Positions 1-5,533 of a stretch of DNA of 7,530 nucleotides are shown here, piece by piece. Below the pieces are notes generated by a model. It was not told where the DNA came from. It made no database searches and saw only the letters and a list, made by a program, of their open reading frames with translations. Origin of the DNA: Thermomicrobiales bacterium (GTDB lineage Bacteria; Chloroflexota; Chloroflexia; Thermomicrobiales; UBA6265). The stretch lies in contig JAUJMG010000187.1 of the NCBI GenBank assembly GCA_030446955.1, positions 1 to 7,530 of the forward strand. Direction: 5' to 3'. The translations under genes were made by a program, and so were the position numbers. The number at the start of each line of letters is the position of its first letter. Positions within the stretch are counted from its first letter, which is position 1.

Positions 1-4
1 ACGG

Positions 5-691
5 TTACGAGGCTGCATCCTCGCTGGGCGACTCGCCCATGACCATCTCGGCGTAGGCGATGGCCTCCTCGGTGGTCATCTGCTCGAGCACGACCGCGCG
101 GACGATGCCGTCGTGGTCGATGAAGACGTGCGTCGGGAAGTTACGGATCTCCCACGTCACGGCGGTCTCGAACAGGTCGGGGAACGCCTGCGGGTCGGCG
201 ACGGCGGTGAGGTAGTTCGGATCGACCGTGATCGGGAAGGTGGCGCCGACCCGCTGGGCGTACGCCACGGAATCCCGGGGATCCTCCTTTATCGACGCGC
301 CGATCATGATCAACCCTCGCGGTTCCAGCACTTCCCACGCGGCCTGCAGTTCCGGCATTTCCGCCCGGCAGGGCGGGCACCAGCTGCCCCAGAAGTTGAG
401 CCAGACCGGCTGCCCCTTCAGCTCGGAGAGCCGGAAGACCTCATTGTCCCCGGTCGCGTAGAGCGTCATGAACTCGGGCGCCGGCTCGCCGACCTTGGGC
501 AGGAGGCTGCTGTTGACGCCGCCGTCGCCGAGCTCGCTCGCGCCTTGGGAGCGGGCGACCCAGACACCGGTGGCGATGACGAGGAGCGCGACAATCACCA
601 CGGTCAGAATCTGCTGCAAGCGACTTTGCCCCGTGGCTTCTTCGCGGGTACCGGGCGGGGCGATCGCGGAACTTGGGACAGGGCTACGCAT
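5..691 (-). CDS. TlpA/ResA-family membrane-anchored thioredoxin (tlpA1)
   Basis: The product is a 228-residue thiol-disulfide oxidoreductase held in the membrane by one N-terminal helix (about residues 28-46), with the thioredoxin-like domain (about 65-220) outside the cell. Seen directly: WLNFWGSWCPPCRAEMP, with the redox pair in WCPPC at 104-108, and the cis-proline loop NFPTHVFID (Pro186) facing the active site. No lipobox is present, so it is anchored by its helix. By family knowledge, TlpA/ResA proteins take electrons from CcdA and reduce the CxxCH cysteines of apocytochrome c before haem attachment. Here it is last in the ccdA-resB-ccsB operon, which supports that role. I chose ATG at 691 rather than the in-frame ATG at 709 because GGAGGTG (707-701) sits just upstream of 691 and would lie inside the coding region from the earlier start. 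The TAA stop is at 5-7. A general periplasmic-type thioredoxin function is the alternative. Confidence 0.93.
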   Translation of the reverse strand: MRSPVPSSAIAPPGTREEATGQSRLQQILTVVIVALLVIATGVWVARSQGASELGDGGVNSSLLPKVGEPAPEFMTLYATGDNEVFRLSELKGQPVWLNFWGSWCPPCRAEMPELQAAWEVLEPRGLIMIGASIKEDPRDSVAYAQRVGATFPITVDPNYLTAVADPQAFPDLFETAVTWEIRNFPTHVFIDHDGIVRAVVLEQMTTEEAIAYAEMVMGESPSEDAAS

Positions 692-695
692 GATG

Positions 696-803
696 CTAGA
701 CACCTCCATAGGCGTGGAGACCGCCGAAGAAGTAGTTGCCGTAGTAGGTGAACATCACCGCGGCGAACCCGAAGAGCAGGATGAAAGCGCTGCGGGTGCT
801 GCG
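696..803 (-). pseudogene. ccsB: Severed C-terminal tail of ccsB, in frame after TAG
   Basis: Reading the ccsB frame straight through the TAG at 804-806 gives 35 further codons before a second TAG at 696-698. They encode a hydrophobic helix (AFILLFGFAAVMFTYYGNYF) followed by GGLHAYGGV. This is the expected end of CcsB/CcsA proteins: a last membrane helix and then an external GLH motif whose histidine is one of the periplasmic haem ligands flanking the WWD segment. The frame is unshifted and the downstream tlpA1 signals sit at its very end, so this stretch was recently, or still is, coding. With one residue at the TAG the full protein would be 300 residues, a normal CcsB length. There is no separate start or ribosome site for the tail. 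Confidence 0.85.
701..707 (-). promoter_or_regulatory. Shine-Dalgarno for tlpA1, inside the ccsB tail
   Basis: On the minus strand GGAGGTG lies nine bases before the ATG at 691. It is formed by the last sense codons of the continued ccsB frame (GGA GGT GTC TAG). Placing tlpA1's ribosome site within the ccsB terminus suggests translational coupling in the intact gene. The site also decides between the two possible tlpA1 starts. Confidence 0.7.
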
Positions 804-1598
804 CTAGCCGCGCAGCGTCCGCGTGTGCAGATAGACGGCATAGACCAGCCAGGTGAAGAGGGCCGCCGTCTCCTTGGGATCCCACGACCAGTAGACGCCC
901 CAGGCGTCGTGCGCCCAGATCGAGCCGAGGATCAAGAGGAGCGACAGCAGCGGGAAGCCGATGCCGACCGCGCGGAAGGCAACGTCGTCGAGTACCTCCA
1001 GGCTCGGGAGCCAGCGGATGCTGCGCTTTTGCTTGATCAGGTAGAGCACAGCAGCGGCAAACGACAGGGCGAAGGCTGCGTAGGCGAAGATCCCCGAGGC
1101 GACGTGAATGGTCATGATCGTGCGGGCCTGCAGCGCCGGGATCAGCGGCGTGATTTCGCGAAGCTCAGCAGGCAGCGCCCAGATGTAGAGGGTCATCCCG
1201 AAGGCGATCGGCAACACGATCGCGCCGAGCTGCCGGATGTTGTACATGCGCTCGAACGCGATGTAGATGATCGAGATCGCCAGTACGAAGGTCAGGGAGA
1301 ACTCGTACATGTTCGCCGTCGGCAGCCGCTCGGCCGCGATGGTGCGGAAGAGGACCGCCATGAAGGCGAACATCGCGCCGAACCGCGTGAGCAGCGTACC
1401 GTACTGCCCCACACTGAGGCTGCCGGGTGCGAAATCGGCCGTGCTGCTGGTGACGGTGGTGCCGGCCGAGGTGGTCATCATGGCGCGCCGAACCTTCACC
1501 CGACCGACCGTGTAGGCGATGTAGCAAAGCGCCGCCGCCCCTAACGCCACCGAGGACGCCGCGAAACAATAGAAGGACAGTTTGACGAGTGTTTCCAT
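804..1598 (-). CDS. ccsB: Cytochrome c biogenesis protein CcsB (CcsA/CcmC family), cut by in-frame TAG
   Basis: This is the haem-handling integral membrane subunit of the System II cytochrome c synthase, working with ResB to export haem and attach it to CxxCH. The frame as it stands encodes 264 residues. Visible family features are the RLPTANMYEF segment (91-100), an external histidine in TIHVASG (His165), the GFPLL helix (214-218), the tryptophan-rich WWD motif WGVYWSWDPKET (233-244), and YLHTR (His258). Several membrane helices are clear, starting at residues 7-30. The start at ATG 1598 is preceded by GGAGAG at 1609-1604. A TTG seven codons upstream is possible but lacks this spacing. The protein stops at LRG-TAG, before the last helix and the final histidine. 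Family members usually have tryptophan after the RG, and TGG to TAG is one base change (C to T at plus-strand 805). Without the tail the protein is probably non-functional, unless the stop is a sequencing error or is read through. Confidence 0.93.
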   Translation of the reverse strand: METLVKLSFYCFAASSVALGAAALCYIAYTVGRVKVRRAMMTTSAGTTVTSSTADFAPGSLSVGQYGTLLTRFGAMFAFMAVLFRTIAAERLPTANMYEFSLTFVLAISIIYIAFERMYNIRQLGAIVLPIAFGMTLYIWALPAELREITPLIPALQARTIMTIHVASGIFAYAAFALSFAAAVLYLIKQKRSIRWLPSLEVLDDVAFRAVGIGFPLLSLLLILGSIWAHDAWGVYWSWDPKETAALFTWLVYAVYLHTRTLRG

Positions 1599-1603
1599 AT
1601 CTG

Positions 1604-1609
1604 CTCTCC
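1604..1609 (-). promoter_or_regulatory. Shine-Dalgarno of ccsB
   Basis: GGAGAG on the minus strand, five bases before the ATG at 1598. It fixes the ccsB start at METLVKLS rather than at the upstream TTG at 1619. Confidence 0.65.
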
Positions 1610-1622
1610 GATCCCGCAACAG

Positions 1623-1636
1623 CCACGGTCCCGTGG
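1623..1636. repeat. Short inverted repeat between resB and ccsB
   Basis: CCACGG TC CCGTGG is a 14-base palindromic element in the 63-base gap between the resB stop and the ccsB start. In the transcript it could form a five-base-pair stem with a four-base loop just upstream of the ccsB ribosome site. There is no following T-run in the transcribed direction, so it does not look like an intrinsic terminator. It may be a chance palindrome or a minor processing or translation element. Confidence 0.3.
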
Positions 1637-1661
1637 GTGTTGTATATCCTCTGTTCCCGTT

Positions 1662-3149
1662 CTATCGGGTGTGAGTAGATGGTGCGGCGCCTGCATCCCC
1701 ATCGTGCCAGTTGCCCTCGTGATCAGGCCGCTTCACCGTCGCCCTGGTGTCGAGCTGCGTCTCGGCCTTCTCGACGAGGTCGAAAAACTCCCGCTTGCCG
1801 CCCCAGTCACGCTTCGCGAGCGGAGTCATGATCAGCGTGCCGCCTTGGGTGGACTCCTGGATGACGCCGCGGATGCGTCGCAGCGGGAAGTAGAAGGTGA
1901 CCGCGAGACCACCGACCAGCAGCACGGACGCGATCAGGAAGATGGGGATGCCGGGGTTGTAGGCGACCTGCAGCACCGTGAAGCGGGACTCCCGCTCGAA
2001 CGTCACCGTCAGGTCGCCGACCTCGGCGGGTACCCCTTGATCGAACACGGCCGCCTCCGCGTCAGCGCCGTTCATCCCCTGGCTCAAGGGCGAGACCTGC
2101 ACCCACACCTGCCCGTATTCGAGCTGGAGGGTGTCGAGGTCGGGCCGGTTGGCACGGTCGCTGTCCGGCCCGACGACGGCGATCTGGACGCCCTGCGCGG
2201 GCAGGCGGATCAGGCCGGCGGGGGCGTCCGGATTCTCCCGCAGGGTGAAGAACCCCATCTCCAGCGGCCCGGCGTAGAGCTCGTTCCCGATGGCGTCCCG
2301 GACGAGCATATCGGCCGAGATCCCGAAGCTCCCCTGATAGAAGGTGGCGACCCCGGCGCTGATCGGGTTGTTGACCGTGATCGCACCCGACTTCACCTGC
2401 TCGCCGTCGTCGTAGATGACGACATCGCTTCGGTACTCCGCTGCGTCACCGGTCGGAACGTAGGTGTCCCGGAAGCGGACCAGCTCCACGCTCAGATCGG
2501 TGCCGTGACCGACCGGGCGGGTCTCCCCCTCGGCGACGGCGAAGTCGACATCGCGGAAGCCGAATACGGAGGCGACGATACCGCCGACGAGCAGCAGGAT
2601 GAGGGCGAGGTGGAAAGGGAAGGTGCCCAGCTTCGACCAACGGTTCTTGTCAGCATAGAAGTGCACCTGATCACCCACCCGTTCCGTGAAGAAGCGGTAC
2701 CGCCTGTCAGCGAGGACCGACTGGATGCTTGCTTCAAGCTCCGCGGCGGTGCCGCCAGTCGCGAACCGGGCGTTCACCTCGGCCCGGTTGATATAGCCGG
2801 GCGACGTGCCAACCCGCGGGGTGCTGATCGTCTGCCAGATGCCCGGCACGCGGTTCAACGTACAGACCGCGATCGCCACGGCGAGCAGGGCAAGCGTGAC
2901 CGCGAAGATCGGACTGCCGAAGACGTCCCAGGCGTACCAGCGATCGACCAGCGGCCGGAGCACCGGGGCGGCGTTCGCCATCCATTGGGGGACGTCGCTG
3001 CCGCGCAGCGTGCCGATCAGGACGAGGAGCGCGAGGAAGCTGATCTCATAGACCGCGGCGCGCACGGAACAGAAAAAGCGCCAGACGCGGTCGACGACGT
3101 CGGGCGGTGAGCGGGACGGTCTGCCGGTTGTCGTGGTGATCTCTGCCAT
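1662..3149 (-). CDS. resB: Cytochrome c biogenesis protein ResB (Ccs1)
   Basis: The product is a 495-residue partner of CcsB in the System II haem-ligation complex. The pattern is the ResB one: membrane helices near residues 31-50 and 78-97, a third at about 176-196 containing FPFHLALILLLVGG (His180), a large extracytoplasmic domain (about 200-395), and a fourth helix at about 400-420. The extracytoplasmic domain carries the family-typical VNNPISAGVATFYQGSFG stretch (259-276). The C-terminal 70 residues are hydrophilic and cytoplasmic, rich in charged residues. By family knowledge ResB binds the apocytochrome and/or haem next to CcsB. It lies 66 bases after ccdA and 63 before ccsB, in one operon. 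The start at ATG 3149 has no strong Shine-Dalgarno. No in-frame start is visible just upstream, so this start is the best available. The first 20 residues are a Thr/Ser/Pro-rich cytoplasmic leader. Confidence 0.93.
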   Translation of the reverse strand: MAEITTTTGRPSRSPPDVVDRVWRFFCSVRAAVYEISFLALLVLIGTLRGSDVPQWMANAAPVLRPLVDRWYAWDVFGSPIFAVTLALLAVAIAVCTLNRVPGIWQTISTPRVGTSPGYINRAEVNARFATGGTAAELEASIQSVLADRRYRFFTERVGDQVHFYADKNRWSKLGTFPFHLALILLLVGGIVASVFGFRDVDFAVAEGETRPVGHGTDLSVELVRFRDTYVPTGDAAEYRSDVVIYDDGEQVKSGAITVNNPISAGVATFYQGSFGISADMLVRDAIGNELYAGPLEMGFFTLRENPDAPAGLIRLPAQGVQIAVVGPDSDRANRPDLDTLQLEYGQVWVQVSPLSQGMNGADAEAAVFDQGVPAEVGDLTVTFERESRFTVLQVAYNPGIPIFLIASVLLVGGLAVTFYFPLRRIRGVIQESTQGGTLIMTPLAKRDWGGKREFFDLVEKAETQLDTRATVKRPDHEGNWHDGDAGAAPSTHTR

Positions 3150-3215
3150 GGAGCGAAGTATCCAGTCCTGAGGAGATAGAGCCCGAACCGGGACCGTGCC
3201 GGACCAGGGTGGTGC

Positions 3216-3962
3216 CTAGATCTCAGGCTCGTAGGGAAGCCACGGGGCCACCCTGACGACCTCGGTGAAGAGCTGCTCGAAGATGCCGAGCACCATGATC
3301 ACGCCGACGCCAATCATGACGGCACCGCTGATGGTGGTGACCATGGCCATCCGCCGGTTGAGCGAGCGGAGCAGCGTCGGGACGGTGCCGAAGGCGAAGG
3401 CGATCAGCAGGAACGGGATCGCCATCCCCAGCGAGTAGACGGTCAGGAGCCACGTCGCCTGCTCAATGCTGCCCTGGCCGGCGGCCATCGTCAGAATCGC
3501 GCCGAGGATCGGTCCCACACACGGGGACCACCCTGCTCCGAAGGAGATGCCGACCAGGAACGACGACGGGAGCGATCCCTGCGCACCGGTGGAGACGTCT
3601 GCTCGTCGCGTCTGGTTGAACCCCGGCACGGAGATCCAGCCGAGCTGGTGCAGGCCAAGCACGACGAGCAGCACACCGCCGGTCCGGACCACCCAGAACC
3701 GGTTCTGCGAGACGAAGTCCAGCGATCCCGCGAAGGAGCCGGCAGCACCCAGCGCGGCTCCGAGCGCGACGAAGACCAGCGAGAAGCCGGCCACGTACGC
3801 GACGGCGTGCCGGAGCATGACACCCCGTGCCCGGACGCCGGTCTGCCCCGCCGAACTGCTGGTGACGTGGGCCAAAAAGATCGGGATCAGCGGCAGGCAG
3901 CAGGGGGAGGTGATGGAAAAGACGCCGGCGATGAACGCCGCAAGCAATGTCACTTCCGTCAT
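3216..3962 (-). CDS. ccdA: CcdA-type thiol-disulfide transporter (DsbD transmembrane family)
   Basis: This is a 248-residue membrane protein with about six helices that passes reducing equivalents from cytoplasmic thioredoxin to external acceptors such as TlpA/ResA. Seen directly: an N-terminal helix containing ITSPCCLPLIPIF (Cys21, Cys22) and a second cysteine helix FGAGWSPCVGPILGAIL (Cys148). These two S-P-C sites form the family's redox pair across the membrane, and their prolines are conserved in the family. Cys21 is in the canonical position and the adjacent Cys22 is an extra thiol. It lacks the N- and C-terminal soluble domains of full DsbD, so the separate TlpA proteins encoded here would act as its external partners. 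It is the first gene of the minus-strand operon. GGAGAGG at 3977-3971 lies eight bases before the ATG at 3962. Confidence 0.94.
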   Translation of the reverse strand: MTEVTLLAAFIAGVFSITSPCCLPLIPIFLAHVTSSSAGQTGVRARGVMLRHAVAYVAGFSLVFVALGAALGAAGSFAGSLDFVSQNRFWVVRTGGVLLVVLGLHQLGWISVPGFNQTRRADVSTGAQGSLPSSFLVGISFGAGWSPCVGPILGAILTMAAGQGSIEQATWLLTVYSLGMAIPFLLIAFAFGTVPTLLRSLNRRMAMVTTISGAVMIGVGVIMVLGIFEQLFTEVVRVAPWLPYEPEI

Positions 3963-3970
3963 CCCGTAAT

Positions 3971-3977
3971 CCTCTCC
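3971..3977 (-). promoter_or_regulatory. Shine-Dalgarno of ccdA
   Basis: GGAGAGG on the minus strand, eight bases upstream of the ATG at 3962. It supports MTEVTLLAAF as the true N-terminus. Confidence 0.65.
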
Positions 3978-4042
3978 ACAGCAGCGTTCCTGACCGGCGT
4001 AGCTCCACGCCGTCGACCACTGGCCACGATTGCGCGCGCCAC

Positions 4043-4071
4043 ACTATATCCTTACTTGATGTAAGATACAA
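4043..4071 (-). promoter_or_regulatory. Candidate sigma-70-type promoter for ccdA-resB-ccsB-tlpA1
   Basis: On the minus strand TTGTAT (4071-4066) is separated by 17 bases from TATAGT (4048-4043). The -10 is a good match and the -35 matches only at TTG. The predicted start would leave a leader of about 75 bases before ccdA. The 23-bp dyad at 4048-4070 lies almost exactly between and over the two hexamers, the classic arrangement for repression. Promoter rules for this lineage are uncertain, so this is an inference from hexamer fit and the locally A+T-rich sequence. Confidence 0.45.
4048..4070 (-). promoter_or_regulatory. Operator-like dyad 1 (probable BlaI-family site)
   Basis: The core is CTTAC, five bases, GTAAG (plus strand 4051-4055 and 4061-4065). 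On the minus strand the element reads TGTATCTTAC, spacer ATCAA, then GTAAGGAT. The same 18 flanking bases recur at 6549-6571 with spacer ACATC. BlaI/MecI/CopY repressors bind short dyads at the promoters they control, commonly with TACA/TGTA-type arms; these arms are related but not identical. The site is in the intergenic region between two divergent operons, one of which encodes a BlaI protein, so it could control both. Binding by that protein is inferred. Confidence 0.65.
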
Positions 4072-4116
4072 AAACAAGGAAGCGTAGCCGGGTTTTATCT
4101 TGTCTCAGGGAGCATC

Positions 4117-5097
4117 ATGGCGAGGGCACGACAGCAACGAACACGTGGTAACAGAAAGCAAGCCTTCAATCGGGCCCAGCAGGCGAGGTCACGGACGGCC
4201 CGTCGCTCCAACCCTCGGTGGTCTGCCTGGAGCGTTCCCCTCATCATCATCGCCGCGCTGGTTGCCGTCGGCCTCACGACCTGGTGGGCGACGTCCGCGA
4301 CGACGGGTACCGACGAGACCACCGCCGGCAGCGTGGAACCGATCGCGACGCTCGACACGCCAGACTTCCACTCCCTCCTCGTCGACCCGCAGGATCCGGA
4401 GCACCTGCTCTTCGGTAGCCACAGCGGGATTCGGGAGAGCCATGACGGGGGCGTCACCTGGGAGGAGGGCACGCTGCGCAATGCCGATGCGATGCAGCTG
4501 AGCGCCAGCCTCAAGGCGCCGCAGACGATCTACACCACGGGCCACGACGTCCTCCAGGTTAGCCACGACGGCGGGCAGACGTGGCAGCCGCTGGAGCACA
4601 ACCTGCCGGGCACCGACATCCATGGCTTTGCCCAGGACCAGGGCGACCCCCAGCGGCTCTTCGCCTTCGTCGTCGGTGCGGGCGTCCTGACATCCGCAGA
4701 TGGGGGGACCACGTGGGAGCCGCTGCCTACCCAGCCCCCGGGCGGTGGGATGCACGTCGCGCTCGCCGCTGCTCAGGGGTCGCTCTACGCGGCGACCGAC
4801 GCGGGTCTCGTGGTGAGCCGCTATGGGGGCCAGTCCTGGGACGCCTTGGAATCCCAGCCGGCCGGCCAGATCATCAGCCTGGCCATTCCCGCGAGCGATC
4901 CCCAGACGCTCTACGTTGGTACCCCGAGCGGGCTCGCCAAGAGCACGGATGGTGGTGCAAGCTGGATACATCTCGGACCGGCAGGGGTGCCAGTCCTGGC
5001 AGTCGCCACGACACCAGCGGACCCCGACCGAGTCTTCGTGCTCAGTAATGCTGGCGGCATCTACCGCAGCAGTGATGGCGGCGAAACGTGGCAGTAG
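4117..5097 (+). CDS. Membrane-anchored Asp-box (BNR-type) beta-propeller protein
   Basis: The 326-residue product has a strongly basic cytoplasmic N-terminus (1-36), one membrane helix (about 39-58), then an extracytoplasmic repeat domain. Six Asp-box motifs of the S-x-D-G-G-x-T/S-W type are visible: SHDGGVTW (108), SHDGGQTW (149), SADGGTTW (193), SRYGGQSW (234), STDGGASW (276) and SSDGGETW (318). Spacing is 41-44 residues. The fourth has Tyr in place of the Asp. This is the pattern of sialidase/sortilin-like propellers and resembles the F510_1955 family glycosylhydrolase group, but I see no sialidase catalytic set (no FRIP-type arginine motif). An enzymatic role is therefore unproven, and a binding or scaffold role is equally likely. 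The chain ends one residue after the last Asp-box. AGGGAG (4107-4112) precedes ATG 4117. blaI follows after ten bases, so it is probably the first gene of the regulator operon. Confidence 0.85.
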   Translation: MARARQQRTRGNRKQAFNRAQQARSRTARRSNPRWSAWSVPLIIIAALVAVGLTTWWATSATTGTDETTAGSVEPIATLDTPDFHSLLVDPQDPEHLLFGSHSGIRESHDGGVTWEEGTLRNADAMQLSASLKAPQTIYTTGHDVLQVSHDGGQTWQPLEHNLPGTDIHGFAQDQGDPQRLFAFVVGAGVLTSADGGTTWEPLPTQPPGGGMHVALAAAQGSLYAATDAGLVVSRYGGQSWDALESQPAGQIISLAIPASDPQTLYVGTPSGLAKSTDGGASWIHLGPAGVPVLAVATTPADPDRVFVLSNAGGIYRSSDGGETWQ

Positions 5098-5107
5098 GTA
5101 GGGCGTG

Positions 5108-5533
5108 ATGAAGGATTCGAGCGTGAACATCCATCGGTACAAACTGAACGGGAGCGGCCTGACCCGCGTGCTGGGCGAGCTGGAGGCGAAGATCATGGAG
5201 GCCGTCTGGGCGCTCGGGGCACCGACCGGGAAGCAGATCTGCGAGACACTCGGAGACGATGCCCACTACAAGACCGTCCTCACCGTCGCCAACAGGCTTG
5301 TGGAGAAGGGGCTGCTCGTGCGTGAGGCTACAGGATCACGCGCATTTCGCTACCGGGCGGCTGAGAGCCGGGAGGCGTTTCTCGACCGTATTGCCGAGAG
5401 TGTGGCTGGCGGGCTGGTGGCGGACTTTGGTCAGCACGGGCTGGCCCAGCTGGTTCGCGCGGCCGAGACGTTCGACCCGGCCTACCTCGACGAGCTAGAG
5501 CGCCTCCTGCGCGAGCGAAAGGAGACAGCATAA
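5108..5533 (+). CDS. BlaI/MecI/CopY-family transcriptional repressor
   Basis: The 141-residue product has the family's N-terminal winged helix. LGELEAKIMEAVWALG (22-37) gives the first helix, APTGKQICETLGD (38-50) the second, and YKTVLTVANRLVEKGLLVRE (54-73) is the recognition helix leading into the wing. The C-terminal half (about 87-140) is the helical dimerisation region. Family members bind promoter dyads as dimers and are released when a partner M56 metallopeptidase triggers their cleavage. The next gene is such a peptidase, overlapping by one base (TAATG), so the two are translationally coupled. I take ATG 5108; the GTG immediately before it adds only one residue. The upstream TAGGTAGGG can serve as ribosome site. 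Likely targets are the two shared dyads at 4048-4070 and 6549-6571, which would include its own operon. No cysteine-rich CopY metal hook is present, and the single cysteine is Cys45. Confidence 0.93.
   Translation: MKDSSVNIHRYKLNGSGLTRVLGELEAKIMEAVWALGAPTGKQICETLGDDAHYKTVLTVANRLVEKGLLVREATGSRAFRYRAAESREAFLDRIAESVAGGLVADFGQHGLAQLVRAAETFDPAYLDELERLLRERKETA

Noticed and set aside
604..885. Minus-strand 93-codon frame overlapping the end of ccsB, considered as evidence of a frameshift
   Set aside because: It reads the region out of the ccsB frame and is Arg/His-rich. The genuine tail is in the same frame as ccsB after the TAG, so no frameshift is needed.
468..1544. Long plus-strand open frame (358 codons) across tlpA1 and ccsB
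   Set aside because: Its translation is low-complexity and rich in Arg, Glu, Asp and Gly, typical of antisense reading in high-G+C DNA. It has no recognisable domain, while the opposite strand carries clear TlpA and CcsB motifs.
1671..3110. Long plus-strand open frame (479 codons) opposite resB
   Set aside because: Antisense shadow of resB, with Arg/Asp/His-rich composition, no membrane helices and no family motifs. The minus-strand frame has the full ResB pattern.
4056..4101. Sigma-70 promoter reading toward the propeller gene
   Set aside because: TAAGAT (4062-4067) and TATCTT (4096-4101) are possible -10 boxes, but neither has a credible -35 at 16-18 bases. A promoter must exist in 3963-4116, but I cannot place it.
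4189..5196. Minus-strand open frame (335 codons) opposite the propeller gene
   Set aside because: Runs antisense to six clear Asp-boxes and across the blaI start. Composition is shadow-like and no ribosome site or motif was found.
5108..5533. CopY-type copper-binding repressor
   Set aside because: The CxCxxxxCxC metal hook of CopY is absent; there is only one cysteine. A copper link is possible only indirectly.
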